Assembly (NCBI RefSeq): GCF_009866655.1
Contig: NZ_CP047420.1
Location: forward strand, 1,798,001 to 1,862,000
Length of the DNA stretch: 64,000 bases
Reading direction: 5' to 3'
Origin: Rathayibacter sp. VKM Ac-2804
Lineage (GTDB): Bacteria; Actinomycetota; Actinomycetes; Actinomycetales; Microbacteriaceae
In this document: one piece after another, positions 15,139 to 24,961 of the stretch
Layout of the letters: each line of letters starts with the position of its first letter
How positions within the stretch are numbered: the stretch's first letter is position 1
The notes under the pieces: generated by a model
The model's input: only the letters and a program-made list of their open reading frames with translations
What the model was told of the DNA's origin: nothing
Databases searched by the model: none
Translations under genes and position numbers: made by a program

Positions 15139-16497
15139 GTGGCCGCTCTCCTCGAGGACCCCGCACTCCGCCGGGAGCTGCCGTGGGTCGATCCCGAGCG
15201 CGCTCACCTCGCTCTGTTCTCCCGCGCGCACGCCTCCTTCTGGCTCGACTCCGGCCGCGACGCCGTCGAGGGACTCTCCTTCCTCGGTGCCTCCGACGAC
15301 GTGCTGATGATCGAGGCCGGAGCCGACGTCTCGACGGCGCTCGCCGCGGTCGGCACCGAGCGGACCGGTGACCGGGCACTCGGCCGGTACGGCTGGATCG
15401 CGTACGAGGCCGGCGCGCCCTTCGTCTCCCTCCCCGCCGCGTCCTCGGACGCGGAGGCGCCGCCCGCACTCGCGCTGATCCGCGGCGATCCGGTGCTCGA
15501 GTTCGATCACGCCCGGAGGACCCTCCACCTCGTGTCCTCCCCGCGGCAGGAGCGGGAGGCGCGGCGACTCGAGCAGGCGCTGACGGTGCTCGCCGCGACT
15601 CCCGCCCACAGCCGGGGCCCCGGCGACGCCGAGCCCGCCGGCCCCGCCGTCTGGCGGCACGGCCCCGAGGAGTACCGCGCCCTGATCGCGCGCTGCCAGG
15701 CCGCGATCCGCGCGGGTGACGCCTATCAGCTCTGCCTCACCAACGAGGTCCTGGTCGAGGGCGCCTTCGACCCCGTCGAGGCGTACCGCCGCCTCCGCCG
15801 CTCGAGCCCCAGCCATCACGGCGGACTGATCCGGATCGGCGGGCTCGCCCTCGTCAGCGCCTCGCCCGAGCAGTTCCTCGCCGTCACAGCGGAGGGCCGC
15901 GTCGCCACGCACCCGATCAAGGGGACCCGGCCGCGCAGCGCCGACCCCGCGGCCGATGCGGAGCTGCGGGCCGAGCTGCTCGCGAGCGTCAAGGAGCGCG
16001 CCGAGAACGTGATGATCGTCGACCTCGTGCGAAACGACCTCGCGCGGATCGCCGCTCCCTCCTCCGTGCGGGTGGATCGCCTCCTCGAGGTCGAGAGCTA
16101 CCCCCACGTGCACCAGCTGGTCAGCGAGGTGTCGGCGCAGCGCGCGCCGGGCGTCGGCCTGGCCGACCTGCTCGCGGCGACCTTCCCCGCCGGATCGATG
16201 ACGGGAGCCCCGAAGCGGCGCGCGATCGAGCTCCTGCGCGAATGGGAGGAGGGGCCCCGGGGGATCTACGCCGGCGCGTTCGGGCGGCTCGGCGGCGACG
16301 GCTCGCTGGATCTCGCGATGACCATCCGCACGCTCGTGCTCGACGGTGTCCGCGCCAGGATCGGCACCGGCGGAGGCATCACCACCCTGTCGATCCCGGA
16401 CGAGGAGGTGGAGGAGACGCGCCTCAAGGCCCGCGCGCTGCTCGCCGTGCTCGGAGTCGACCTGCGCGTCGCGGACGAGTCCTCGCCCGGTCACTAG
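15139..16497 (+). CDS. pabB: Aminodeoxychorismate synthase component I (chorismate-binding)
   Basis: Converts chorismate plus ammonia to aminodeoxychorismate in folate synthesis. The 452-residue protein carries the chorismate-utilising domain: THPIKGTRPRS near residue 257 (the Lys is the nucleophile that marks PabB rather than TrpE), ENVMIVDLVRNDLARI, and GSMTGAPKRRAIELL followed by GIYAGAFGRLG and RIGTGGGIT. The frame is open further upstream, but homology and the -10-like TACGCT favour GTG 15139. No glutamine amidotransferase (pabA) gene is in the window. The neighbouring pabC supplies the next step. Confidence 0.9.
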   Translation: MAALLEDPALRRELPWVDPERAHLALFSRAHASFWLDSGRDAVEGLSFLGASDDVLMIEAGADVSTALAAVGTERTGDRALGRYGWIAYEAGAPFVSLPAASSDAEAPPALALIRGDPVLEFDHARRTLHLVSSPRQEREARRLEQALTVLAATPAHSRGPGDAEPAGPAVWRHGPEEYRALIARCQAAIRAGDAYQLCLTNEVLVEGAFDPVEAYRRLRRSSPSHHGGLIRIGGLALVSASPEQFLAVTAEGRVATHPIKGTRPRSADPAADAELRAELLASVKERAENVMIVDLVRNDLARIAAPSSVRVDRLLEVESYPHVHQLVSEVSAQRAPGVGLADLLAATFPAGSMTGAPKRRAIELLREWEEGPRGIYAGAFGRLGGDGSLDLAMTIRTLVLDGVRARIGTGGGITTLSIPDEEVEETRLKARALLAVLGVDLRVADESSPGH

Positions 16498-16576
16498 AGG
16501 CCAGTAGGGTGGTTGGTCGAACGCAGGCGCCTCGATCGCGCGCGTTTCCCCCTCCCTTCAGAAGTGAGACACACCT

Positions 16577-19159
16577 GTGGCAGAAGAGACCTCCCAGCAG
16601 ACCGGCGCGACCGACGAGGAGCGCTACGACTTCCGCGCGCTCCAGGAGAAGTGGCTCCCGATCTGGGAGGAGACCCGGCCGTTCGCGACCGGCGACTCCA
16701 CCGACAAGCGCCCGCGCAAGTACGTGCTCGACATGTTCCCCTACCCCTCCGGCGACCTGCACATGGGTCACGCGGAGGCGTACGCGCTGGGTGACGTCAT
16801 CGCCCGCTACTGGCGCCAGCAGGGCTTCAACGTGCTGCACCCGATCGGCTGGGACAGCTTCGGCCTGCCCGCCGAGAACGCGGCGATCAAGCGCGGCCTG
16901 AACCCGGTCTCCTGGACCTACGACAACATCGAGCAGCAGAAGCGCTCGATGAAGCGCTACGCCGCGTCCTTCGACTGGGACCGCGTGCTGCACACCTCCG
17001 ACCCCGAGTACTACAAGTGGAACCAGTGGCTGTTCCTCAAGATGTACGAGAAGGGCCTCGCCTACCGCAAGGACAGCTGGGTCAACTGGGACCCGGTGGA
17101 CCAGACCGTCCTCGCGAACGAGCAGGTCCTCGCCGACGGCACCTCGGAGCGCTCCGGCGCCGTCGTGGTGAAGAAGAAGCTCACGCAGTGGTACTTCAAG
17201 ATCACCGACTACGCCGACCGCCTGCTCGACGACCTGAACCAGCTCGAGGGCTCCTGGCCCTCGAAGGTCATCGCGATGCAGCGCAACTGGATCGGCCGCT
17301 CGATCGGCGCCGACGTCGAGTTCGAGATCGAGGGCCGCGACGAGCGGATCACGGTCTTCACGACGCGCCCCGACACCCTCTTCGGCGCGACCTTCATGGT
17401 CGTCGCGCCCGACAGCGACCTGGCCGCCGAGCTGGTCGAGGGTGCCGACCCGGAGCTGCAGACCGCCTTCCGCAGCTACCTCGAGAAGGTGCAGAAGTCG
17501 AGCGAGATCGAGCGCCTCACGGTCGATCGCCCCAAGACCGGCGTCTTCCTCGGCCGCTATGCGATCAACCCCGTCAACGGCGAGCGCCTGCCGATCTGGT
17601 CGGCCGACTACGTGCTGTCCGACTACGGGCACGGCGCGGTGATGGCCGTCCCCGCGCACGACCAGCGCGACCTGGACTTCGCCCGCGCCTTCGACCTGCC
17701 CGTGCGGGTCGTCGTCGACACGACCGCCTCGGTCACCGGCGCGATCCCGGTCATCCCGAAGGACCCGGAGGAGCTCGCCGCGCTCGAGAAGGAGTACTCG
17801 CTCGACCCGGCCACCACCGGCGAGGCGCTGACCGGCGACGGCCGCCTGATCAACTCCGGCCCGCTCGACGGCCTCTCCAAGCGCACCGCCATCGAGCGCG
17901 TGATCAAGCTGCTCGAGGAGCGCGGCCGCGGCCGCTCGGCGAAGAACTACCGCCTGCGCGACTGGCTGATCTCGCGCCAGCGCTACTGGGGCACGCCGAT
18001 CCCGATCATCCACGGCGAGAACGGCGAGCTGATCCCCGTCCCCGAGGACCAGCTGCCCGTGCGCCTGCCCTCGACCGACGGCCTCGACCTGCAGCCGAAG
18101 GGCTCGTCGCCGCTCGGTGCTGCGGAGGACTGGGTGAACGTCGCGAACCCGAACGACGGCAGCCCCGCGCGCCGCGACCCGGACACGATGGACACCTTCG
18201 TCGACTCCTCCTGGTACTTCCTGCGCTTCCTCTCGCCGAAGGACGACACCCAGGCGTTCGACCCGAAGCTCGCCGAGAAGTGGGCGCCCGTCGACCAGTA
18301 CGTGGGCGGTGTGACGCACGCGATCCTGCACCTGCTCTACGCGCGCTTCATCACCAAGGTCCTCTTCGACCTCGGCTACGTCTCCTTCACCGAGCCGTTC
18401 ACTGCGCTGCTGAACCAGGGCATGGTGCAGATGGACGGCGCCGCGATGTCGAAGTCGAAGGGCAACATCGTCCGCCTGTCCGATCAGCTGGACGAGTTCG
18501 GCGTCGACGCCGTGCGCCTGACGATGGCGTTCGCCGGGCCGCCCGAGGACGACATCGACTGGGCCGACGTCTCGCCGTCGGGCAGCGCGAAGTTCCTCGC
18601 CCGCGCCTGGCGCCTGGCGAAGGACGTCACGACGAAGCCCGACGTGGAGTGGAAGAACGGCGACGCGGCGCTGCGCCGGCAGACGCACCGCTTCCTCGCC
18701 GAGTCGCCCTCGCTGATCGAGGCGTTCAAGTTCAACGTCGTCGTCGCGCGCCTGATGGAGCTGGTCAACGCCACCCGCAAGGTCATCGACTCCGGTGCCG
18801 GCGCGGGCGACCCCGCCGTTCGTGAGGCGACCGAGGTCGTCGCGATGGCGCTCAACCTGTTCGCGCCGTACACGGCCGAGGACATGTGGAACCGGCTCGG
18901 CTACGAGGGCTCGGTCGCGCACGCGCTCTGGCGCAAGGCCGACCCGACGCTCCTGGTCGAGGAGAAGGTCACCGCGATCCTCCAGGTCGACGGCAAGGTC
19001 CGCGACCGGATCGAGGTCTCGCCGAAGATCTCCTCGGACGAGCTCGAGCAGAAGGCGCGCGCGGCCACCGGTGTCGCGCGGGCGCTGCAGGGCCGCGAGG
19101 TCGTCACGGCCGTCGTCCGGGCGCCGCGCCTGGTGAACCTGGTGACGAAGCCGGCGTAG
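16577..19159 (+). CDS. leuS: Leucyl-tRNA synthetase
   Basis: Charges tRNA-Leu with leucine. The 860-residue class I synthetase has the HIGH-type motif in [20 protein letters not shown] near residue 55, an editing (CP1) domain with [19 protein letters not shown], and the KMSKS-type motif [11 protein letters not shown] near residue 622. It ends in an anticodon-binding helical domain and a C-terminal RNA-binding tail. Start GTG 16577 ([10 protein letters not shown]). Length is normal. A perfect hairpin follows at 19185. Confidence 0.97.
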   Translation: MAEETSQQTGATDEERYDFRALQEKWLPIWEETRPFATGDSTDKRPRKYVLDMFPYPSGDLHMGHAEAYALGDVIARYWRQQGFNVLHPIGWDSFGLPAENAAIKRGLNPVSWTYDNIEQQKRSMKRYAASFDWDRVLHTSDPEYYKWNQWLFLKMYEKGLAYRKDSWVNWDPVDQTVLANEQVLADGTSERSGAVVVKKKLTQWYFKITDYADRLLDDLNQLEGSWPSKVIAMQRNWIGRSIGADVEFEIEGRDERITVFTTRPDTLFGATFMVVAPDSDLAAELVEGADPELQTAFRSYLEKVQKSSEIERLTVDRPKTGVFLGRYAINPVNGERLPIWSADYVLSDYGHGAVMAVPAHDQRDLDFARAFDLPVRVVVDTTASVTGAIPVIPKDPEELAALEKEYSLDPATTGEALTGDGRLINSGPLDGLSKRTAIERVIKLLEERGRGRSAKNYRLRDWLISRQRYWGTPIPIIHGENGELIPVPEDQLPVRLPSTDGLDLQPKGSSPLGAAEDWVNVANPNDGSPARRDPDTMDTFVDSSWYFLRFLSPKDDTQAFDPKLAEKWAPVDQYVGGVTHAILHLLYARFITKVLFDLGYVSFTEPFTALLNQGMVQMDGAAMSKSKGNIVRLSDQLDEFGVDAVRLTMAFAGPPEDDIDWADVSPSGSAKFLARAWRLAKDVTTKPDVEWKNGDAALRRQTHRFLAESPSLIEAFKFNVVVARLMELVNATRKVIDSGAGAGDPAVREATEVVAMALNLFAPYTAEDMWNRLGYEGSVAHALWRKADPTLLVEEKVTAILQVDGKVRDRIEVSPKISSDELEQKARAATGVARALQGREVVTAVVRAPRLVNLVTKPA

Positions 19160-19184
19160 GTCGTCCCGAGCACCGGCCCACCTC

Positions 19185-19217
19185 GAAGGGGCCCCTCCAC
19201 TGCGGAGGGGCCCCTTC
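19185..19217. terminator. Bidirectional terminator between leuS and the Lrp gene
   Basis: A perfect 14-bp stem (GAAGGGGCCCCTCC and its complement) with a 5-nt loop, between the convergent stops at 19159 and 19240. Confidence 0.85.
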
Positions 19218-19239
19218 GGCGTTCCCGCCCGACGCGCTG

Positions 19240-19725
19240 TCAGGCGGGCGGCACCGAGCCGTTGCGGATGTGCTGGTAGACGACCGAGGTGCGGACGTCC
19301 GCGACCTCGCGGCGCTCGGTGAGGCGGTCGATGACGAAGGCGTAGAGGTCGTCGTTGTCGCGGACGGCGACGTGGATGATGAAGTCCTCGTTGCCGGCGG
19401 TGACGAAGACGCCGAGGGTCTGCTCGAGGCCGCTGACCCAGTCGCGGAACGACTCGATGACCTCGCGGGACGGCGGCCGGATCCGGACGGCGATCAGCGC
19501 CTGGACGCCGCGTCCGATCGCGGCGAGGTCGACGTCGAGGGTGGCGCCTCGGATGACGCCGCGGGTGCGCAGCCGCCGCATGCGGTCGAGGGAGGTGGTG
19601 GGGGAGACGCCGACCGCGGTCGCGACGTCGCGATTGGACATCCGCGCATCCGACTGCAGGAGGCGGAGGATGGCGATGTCGAGCGCGTCGAGGACCACCG
19701 GATCTCGGTTCTGCTGGTCGTTCAT
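19240..19725 (-). CDS. Lrp/AsnC family transcriptional regulator
   Basis: The 161-residue protein begins with an AsnC-type winged helix (LDALDIAILRLLQSDARMSN, then VSPTTSLDRMRRLRTRGVIR), followed by the RAM/AsnC ligand-binding and oligomerisation domain with the glycine-rich FVTAGNEDFIIHVAVRDNDD. Start ATG 19725 gives normal family length; the longer frame to 19812 would cross the divergent promoter. It is divergent from a DUF2000 gene, with an imperfect palindrome between them. Family members usually control a divergent neighbour in response to an amino acid; the ligand is unknown. Confidence 0.92.
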   Translation of the reverse strand: MNDQQNRDPVVLDALDIAILRLLQSDARMSNRDVATAVGVSPTTSLDRMRRLRTRGVIRGATLDVDLAAIGRGVQALIAVRIRPPSREVIESFRDWVSGLEQTLGVFVTAGNEDFIIHVAVRDNDDLYAFVIDRLTERREVADVRTSVVYQHIRNGSVPPA

Positions 19726-19742
19726 ACGGACATTATGCGGGA

Positions 19743-19768
19743 CGCTCGCGCATTGCCTATCGTGAGCG
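19743..19768. promoter_or_regulatory. Candidate Lrp operator/promoter region
   Basis: CGCTCGCG and CGTGAGCG form an inverted repeat (7 of 8 bases) around CATTGCCTAT, between the two divergent starts. A -10-like TATCGT overlaps the right arm. Binding by the adjacent Lrp protein is inference. Confidence 0.4.
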
Positions 19769-19804
19769 CGGTCGGTCGGGAGGATCGACCAGGGAGGGAC
19801 GACG

Positions 19805-20272
19805 ATGAGCACTGCACCGGTCGGCTACGCCGAGGACGAGATCGACACCGCGGCGCCGACGCGATCGGCACGGCTGAAGTGGGTAGTCGTGGTCGACGAG
19901 ACACTGCCGATCGGTCGCGCGGTGAACGCCGCCGTCTGTGTCGAGGCCGCTACCGGCGCGCAGGTGCCCGGACTGCTCGGTCCCGCTGCGCAGGACGCCT
20001 CGGGCTCCGAGCACCCGGGGCTGCCGTGGGCGGGCTGCACCGTGCTCGCGTCCGACGCGGCGACGCTGCGGACGATCCGGGCGAAGGCGGAGGCGCACGA
20101 GGGGACGTTCGTCGCCGACATGCCCGCCGCCGCGCAGGACACCCGGGTGTACGACGAGTACCGGGAGGTGCTCGGGGCGACCGGGCCCGAGCTCGTCGAG
20201 TACCTGGCGGTCGGTCTGATCGGGCCGAGGAACCGCGTGGACAAGATCGTCGGGCGGCTGCGACTGCTCTGA
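19805..20272 (+). CDS. DUF2000 family protein
   Basis: The 155-residue cytosolic protein looks like the DUF2000 family, which has a peptidyl-tRNA hydrolase-like fold and no established biochemical role. Visible features: RLKWVVVVDETLPIGRAVNA at the N-terminus, the LPWAGCTVLASDAATLRTIR core, and the C-terminal LVEYLAVGLIGPRNRVDKIV. Start ATG 19805 follows the purine-rich GGGAGGGACGACG. Its divergent position to an Lrp regulator suggests control by, or a link to, amino-acid status. Confidence 0.78.
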   Translation: MSTAPVGYAEDEIDTAAPTRSARLKWVVVVDETLPIGRAVNAAVCVEAATGAQVPGLLGPAAQDASGSEHPGLPWAGCTVLASDAATLRTIRAKAEAHEGTFVADMPAAAQDTRVYDEYREVLGATGPELVEYLAVGLIGPRNRVDKIVGRLRLL

Positions 20273-20362
20273 GCGGTCGGGGCGGGCGTCCTCCACAGGA
20301 CGGGATCTCGAGCTTCGTCCTCTGATCCGCAGGAGTCGCTGATCGCCCGAACCGGGCCGCCC

Positions 20363-20368
20363 TAGCGT
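20363..20368 (+). promoter_or_regulatory. Candidate -10 hexamer for leaderless comEA
   Basis: TAGCGT ends 6 nt before the ATG at 20375 with no ribosome-binding site between. Confidence 0.45.
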
Positions 20369-20374
20369 CGTCGG

Positions 20375-21073
20375 ATGCAGCAGACGAGCCCGGCCGACGA
20401 CCCCGCGGGGCTGCTGCGGCGTCCGCGCCGAGCGCGATCGCGCTGGCGGATCGGGGCCGGCGCGGCGATGGTGCTGGTGATCGCGGCAGCGGTCGTGGCA
20501 GTGCTCCTCGCGGGAACGCGGGCGAGCGGCCGGACGGAGGTGCTCGCGCCGGCCGGTGGTGCCGGTGCTGCGGCGGGTCCGTCGGGAGCGCCGGCGTCTG
20601 CGGGCGCGACCGGTTCGCCTGCGCCGAGCAGCAGTCCGGGCGAGGTCCTCTACGTGCACGTCGCCGGAGCGGTCGCGGCTCCCGGGCTCTACCTGCTCGA
20701 TCCTGGTGCGCGGGTCGCGGATGCGCTTGCGGCGGCTGGTGGCTTCACGGAAGCAGCCGAGCGGGCAGCCGTGAACCTCGCACGGCGGCTCGTGGACGGT
20801 GAGCAGATCCTCGTCCCCGAGCGGGGTGTGGCGGCCCTGCCGGGAGGCACGGGTCCGGCCGCAGCTGCGGGCACCACCGGCGGAATCGTCAGCCTCAGCA
20901 CGGCCACGGCCGCGCAGCTCGAGGAGCTGCCCGAGATCGGTCCCGCTACGGCGGCGAAGATCGTCGCCTATCGCGAGGAGCACGGGCCGTTCACCTCGGT
21001 GGACCAGCTGCTGGAGGTGCCGGGCGTCGGCGAGAAGACGCTCGAGGCGTTCCGCGAGCAGGTGGCGCCGTGA
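20375..21073 (+). CDS. comEA: ComEA family DNA-binding protein
   Basis: Membrane-anchored DNA receptor for DNA uptake. The 232-residue protein has a basic N-terminus, one transmembrane helix (about 27-48: IGAGAAMVLVIAAAVVAVLL) and a Gly/Ala/Pro-rich linker. An SLBB-type domain follows (VLYVHVAGAVAAPGLYLLDP), then a C-terminal double helix-hairpin-helix (LEELPEIGPATAAKIVAYRE and VDQLLEVPGVGEKTLEAF). It overlaps comEC by 4 bp (GTGA), forming the usual pair. Other competence genes (pili, comFA) are not in the window, so natural competence is not shown. Confidence 0.93.
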   Translation: MQQTSPADDPAGLLRRPRRARSRWRIGAGAAMVLVIAAAVVAVLLAGTRASGRTEVLAPAGGAGAAAGPSGAPASAGATGSPAPSSSPGEVLYVHVAGAVAAPGLYLLDPGARVADALAAAGGFTEAAERAAVNLARRLVDGEQILVPERGVAALPGGTGPAAAAGTTGGIVSLSTATAAQLEELPEIGPATAAKIVAYREEHGPFTSVDQLLEVPGVGEKTLEAFREQVAP

Positions 21074-23532
21074 TCCGCGCGCAGGACCTGCGGCTGCTCC
21101 CGCTCGCGCTCGCGGCGTGGGCGGCGGCCGCGGCGACCGGGCTGCTGCCGGTCACGGCCGTTCTCGGGGGCGGGGCGCTGCTCTGCACGGTGGCGTGGTC
21201 GGTGACCCTCGTCGTCGTCACGACGGTGCTCGCGTTCCGTCGTCGCCGCGCGGCCGTCGTCCTGGCCGGGATCGCGGTGGCACTCGGGGGAGCGGCGCTG
21301 GCCGTCACCTCCGTCGTGGTCGCAGCGCCCGAGCGGCATCCTCCGGAGCTGCGGGCGGCGGCGGAATCCCGAGCGGTGCAGGCGGTGCTCGTCCGCATCG
21401 AGACCTCCGCGCGGCCGCTCACCGCCGACGGAGTGTGGTTCGACGGCACCGCGCTGCAGCTGGAGGATCAGCCGATGTCCGCGCCGGTGCGGGTGTTCCT
21501 GGCCGAGCCCGGCGGCCGACTGCCGGTCGGCTCCGAGGTCGTGCTCCGAGTCCGGGCCGAGGAGCCGGGCTCAGTCGGCGAGAGCACGCTCCTGACCGCG
21601 AGCGCCGTGCTCGAGCGGCGCCCGCCCGTGGGAGTGGCGGCGGTCGCGGAGGTGCTGCGCGCGGGCTTCCTCGCCCGGACCGCGGTGCTCGGGGGAGACG
21701 TGGCCGGCCTGCTGCCCGGGCTCGCGACCGGGGACACCTCCGCCCTCCGGTCCGATCTGGAGGACGACATGCGGACCGCCTCGCTCACCCACCTCACTGC
21801 GGTCTCCGGAGCGAACTGCGCGGTCGTGGTCGCGGCCGGCTGGCTCGTCGCCGCGCTGCTCGGCGCCGGCCGTCGCCTCCGCACCCTCTCGGCGCTGGCG
21901 GTCCTCGCCGCGTTCGTCGTGCTGGTCACTCCGGAGCCGAGCGTCGTGCGGGCGGCGGTGATGGCGACCGTCGTGCTGCTCGCACGGCTGGGGCGGCGGT
22001 CCGGTGCGGCGGTCCCGGCGCTGCTGGCGAGCGTCGTCCTGCTGATGCTCGTCGATCCATCGATCGCGGGGCGGCTCGGCTTCGTGCTGTCCGTGCTGGC
22101 GACGGGCGGGCTGCTGCTCGCGGCGGAGCCGATCGCGGACCGGCTGGGCGACGTGCTGCCGCGTCCGCTCGCGCTGGTGGTCGCGGTCCCGCTGGCGGCG
22201 CAGCTGGCCTGCCAGCCCGCGGTCCTGCTGATCGACCCGTCGATCCCGGTCTACGGGGTGCTGGCGAATCTGCTCGCCGAGCCGGCGGCCCCGGTGGCCA
22301 CCGGACTCGGGCTGATCGGCTGCCTCCTGGCGCCGTGGTGGCCGGGCGGTGCCGACGTCGCGATCCGTCTCGCGGCCGTGCCTGCCTGGTGGATCGCCTC
22401 GATCGCGCGCGCCGTCGCCACCTGGCCGTCGCCGCGGATCGCCTGGCTGCCCGGGCTCGGCGGGATGCTGGCGCTCACTCTCCTGACCGTGCTCGCCCTG
22501 CTGCTCGTCACCCGTTCGCGTCGCCTCGCGCGGGCGCGACAGGTCGCGGCGACCGTGCTCGCCGGGGCGCTTGTCGTCGGGGGAGCGTCGAGCGTGGCGA
22601 CACCGCTGCTGCGCTCCGGAGCCGTCCCGTTCGACTGGCGGGTGGCGATGTGCGACATCGGGCAGGGCGACGCGGTGCTGATCCGCGGCGACGCGGGGGT
22701 GGTCCTCGTCGACACCGGGCCGCTGCCGGAGCGGCTCGACGCGTGCCTCGACCTGCTCGGCATCGACCGCCTCGCGCTGCTCCTGCTCACCCACTACGAC
22801 CTCGACCACGTCGGCGGCCTGGCGGCCGTGGTCGGTCGCGTCGACGAGGCGCTCGTCGGCCCAGTGGCGGACGAGGGCGACACCCGGGATCGCGCGGCCC
22901 TCCTGTCCGGTGGCGCAGCGGTGCGGGAGGCGGCGCGCGGAGACACCGGCTCGGTCGGCTCGCTGCGCTGGCGGGTCGTCTGGCCGGAGCGGGGGACCAC
23001 CCTGCGCGGCAACGAGGCGAGCGTGACCCTGCGGATCGACATCGCCGCGGACGCGACGGGCGGCCCGCTCTCGCTGGCCATGCTCGGCGACCTCGGTGCC
23101 GAGGAGCAGGGCCGACTCGCGCGCCTGGACCCGGGCCGCGTCGACGTCGTGAAGGTGGCGCACCACGGCTCCGCCGACCAGTCGCCGGCCCTCTACGACG
23201 CGCTCGGCGCCCGCATCGGCCTCGTCTCGGTCGGCGCAGACAACACGTACGGCCATCCGACGCCCTCGCTGCTCGCCCTGCTGGCCGAGCGCGGCACTCG
23301 CGCGCTGCGGACGGACCTGGAGGGGACGGTGCTGCTCTCATCCCGACCGGAGGGCGTCGTGGTCTGGTCAAGTGGAGCGGCCGCCCCTGTGGCTGCTCCG
23401 GACGAGCGCGGAGGTGGACTCGCGCCTGTGCTCAGCCGAGGGTCGCCCGTCGCCGGGGAGGGCGGTGCTGCCGGAACCCGATCTGCGGGCGTCTCACGAC
23501 GGCGTCGACATCCTGTCGCCGCAAGTCGGTAG
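21070..23532 (+). CDS. comEC: ComEC/Rec2 family DNA-uptake channel protein
   Basis: Predicted channel that carries single-stranded DNA across the membrane, perhaps degrading the other strand. The 820-residue protein has N-terminal helices and an OB-like region, then the Competence domain (HLTAVSGANCAVVVAAGWLV near residue 245) with many helices. A C-terminal metallo-beta-lactamase domain begins with CDIGQGDAVLIRGDAGVVLV, then LTHYDLDHVGG (metal ligands) and VVKVAHHGSADQSP with YGHPTPS. The last 60 residues are a low-complexity basic tail. GTG start overlaps comEA. Confidence 0.93.
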   Translation: MIRAQDLRLLPLALAAWAAAAATGLLPVTAVLGGGALLCTVAWSVTLVVVTTVLAFRRRRAAVVLAGIAVALGGAALAVTSVVVAAPERHPPELRAAAESRAVQAVLVRIETSARPLTADGVWFDGTALQLEDQPMSAPVRVFLAEPGGRLPVGSEVVLRVRAEEPGSVGESTLLTASAVLERRPPVGVAAVAEVLRAGFLARTAVLGGDVAGLLPGLATGDTSALRSDLEDDMRTASLTHLTAVSGANCAVVVAAGWLVAALLGAGRRLRTLSALAVLAAFVVLVTPEPSVVRAAVMATVVLLARLGRRSGAAVPALLASVVLLMLVDPSIAGRLGFVLSVLATGGLLLAAEPIADRLGDVLPRPLALVVAVPLAAQLACQPAVLLIDPSIPVYGVLANLLAEPAAPVATGLGLIGCLLAPWWPGGADVAIRLAAVPAWWIASIARAVATWPSPRIAWLPGLGGMLALTLLTVLALLLVTRSRRLARARQVAATVLAGALVVGGASSVATPLLRSGAVPFDWRVAMCDIGQGDAVLIRGDAGVVLVDTGPLPERLDACLDLLGIDRLALLLLTHYDLDHVGGLAAVVGRVDEALVGPVADEGDTRDRAALLSGGAAVREAARGDTGSVGSLRWRVVWPERGTTLRGNEASVTLRIDIAADATGGPLSLAMLGDLGAEEQGRLARLDPGRVDVVKVAHHGSADQSPALYDALGARIGLVSVGADNTYGHPTPSLLALLAERGTRALRTDLEGTVLLSSRPEGVVVWSSGAAAPVAAPDERGGGLAPVLSRGSPVAGEGGAAGTRSAGVSRRRRHPVAASR

Positions 23533-23593
23533 CGGATGTCTCCGACTGCTTGGATTCGGGATCGACGTGTCAGGACGAGGAGAAGGAGCCGGC

Positions 23594-23830
23594 GTGACTC
23601 GGAAGGAACGACCCGAACTCCGGAAGGACCAACCGGGTGTCTCGATCCCACTGGTCATGTTCGCCCACATGGCAGTCCTCCTGTTCCTGGCCGCGGTGCC
23701 GCACCAGCCACCGTGGTGGATCGTCGTCTCCGCGGTCGCGCTGCTCGGAACGGGGATCGGCGCCTTCTCCGATTCCCGCAGGTATCGACGGAAGTACCTG
23801 GAGAGGCAGCGACGGCGTGGTCCGTCCTGA
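23594..23830 (+). CDS. Small two-helix membrane protein, unknown function
   Basis: A 78-residue protein with a charged N-terminus (MTRKERPELRKDQPG), two hydrophobic segments (VSIPLVMFAHMAVLLFLAAV and WWIVVSAVALLGTGIGA) and a strongly basic tail (SRRYRRKYLERQRRRG). The GTG start at 23594 is chosen because GGAGAAGGAG lies at good spacing; the frame is open further upstream but overlaps comEC. I do not recognise the family. It sits between comEC and holA without an obvious link to either. Confidence 0.65.
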   Translation: MTRKERPELRKDQPGVSIPLVMFAHMAVLLFLAAVPHQPPWWIVVSAVALLGTGIGAFSDSRRYRRKYLERQRRRGPS

Positions 23831-23875
23831 CGGCGCGACCTCTCCTCGCTTCTCCAGCGCGGGTCTCCGGACTCG

Positions 23876-23881
23876 TAGAAT
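23876..23881 (+). promoter_or_regulatory. Candidate -10 hexamer for holA
   Basis: TAGAAT lies 24 nt before the holA ATG, with a GGAAGGA ribosome-binding site between them, so this transcript would have a short leader. Confidence 0.45.
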
Positions 23882-23905
23882 CGAGGGTCACGGAAGGACG
23901 ACGGC

Positions 23906-24934
23906 ATGGCAGGCAGAGCCCCGGCGCGCGGCAAGGCGGCCCCCTCGAAGGCGGCGATCCCGCAGCTCGCGTGGAACCAGACGCGACCCGCTCCGATCGT
24001 GCTGATCACCGGTCCCGAGCAGTTCCTCGCCGACCGGGCGCTGCGGTTCCTCCGCGAGTTCCTGCGCGCGGAGGACCCGAGTCTCGAGGTCAACGACATC
24101 GACGCCGGCGGCTACGCGCCGGGGGAGCTGCTCACGCTGGCGAGTCCCTCACTGTTCGACGAGCCTCGGCTGCTGCGGGTCTCCAACGTCGAGAAGTGCT
24201 CCGACGCGTTCCTCGTCGAGATGATCGAGTACCTCGCCCAGCCCGCGGACGGCGCGACCGTCGTGCTCCGGCACGGCGGCGGCAACCGCGGCAAGAAGCT
24301 GCTCGACGCGATCCGCTCGGGTACCGGCGGCGGCATCGAGATCGTCTGCGCGGAGCTCAAGCGGGAGAGCGACAAGGTCGACTTCGCGATCGCGGAGTTC
24401 CGCACCGCGGGGCGCACGGCGACCACCGGTGCGGTGCGGGCGCTGGTGTCGGCGTTCTCGGACGACCTGGACGAGCTCGCGTCGGCCTGCCAGCAGCTCG
24501 TCTCCGACGTCACGGGGGACATCACCGAGGCGACGGTCGCGAAGTATTACGGCGGGCGCGTCGAGACCACCGCGTTCACCGTCGCCGATGCCGCGATCGC
24601 CGGCCGGCACGGGGAGGCGCTTCTGGGCCTCCGGCACGCGCTCGCGTCGGGCGCGGATCCGGTGCCGATCGTCGCGGCGTTCGCGAGCAAGCTGCGCACG
24701 ATGGCGAAGGTCGCCGGGTCCCGCGAGGGCTCGGGCCAGATCGCCTCACGGCTGGGACTCGCGCCGTGGCAGGTGGACCGCGCGCGCCGCGACCTGGCTG
24801 GCTGGACCGGCGACGGCCTGGGGACGGCGATCCTGACCGTCGCGGAGGCCGACGCGAACGTCAAGGGCGCGACCCGGGACCCGGTCTTCGCGCTGGAGCG
24901 CATGGTGTCGGTCATCTCGGCGCGCGGAGTCTGA
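23906..24934 (+). CDS. holA: DNA polymerase III subunit delta
   Basis: Clamp-loader subunit that opens the sliding clamp. The 342-residue protein has a basic N-terminal extension (MAGRAPARGKAAPSKAA), then the HolA core: PIVLITGPEQFLADRALRFL, SLFDEPRLLRVSNVEKCSD, and VVLRHGGGNRGKKLLDAIR. The C-terminal domain shows GRHGEALLGLRHALASGADP and LGLAPWQVDRARRDL. Start ATG 23906 with GGAAGGA upstream. In Actinobacteria holA often lies after comEC and before rpsT, as here. Confidence 0.94.
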   Translation: MAGRAPARGKAAPSKAAIPQLAWNQTRPAPIVLITGPEQFLADRALRFLREFLRAEDPSLEVNDIDAGGYAPGELLTLASPSLFDEPRLLRVSNVEKCSDAFLVEMIEYLAQPADGATVVLRHGGGNRGKKLLDAIRSGTGGGIEIVCAELKRESDKVDFAIAEFRTAGRTATTGAVRALVSAFSDDLDELASACQQLVSDVTGDITEATVAKYYGGRVETTAFTVADAAIAGRHGEALLGLRHALASGADPVPIVAAFASKLRTMAKVAGSREGSGQIASRLGLAPWQVDRARRDLAGWTGDGLGTAILTVAEADANVKGATRDPVFALERMVSVISARGV

Positions 24935-24961
24935 CGCTCGGTGCTACTCCCGCCGGGGGCG

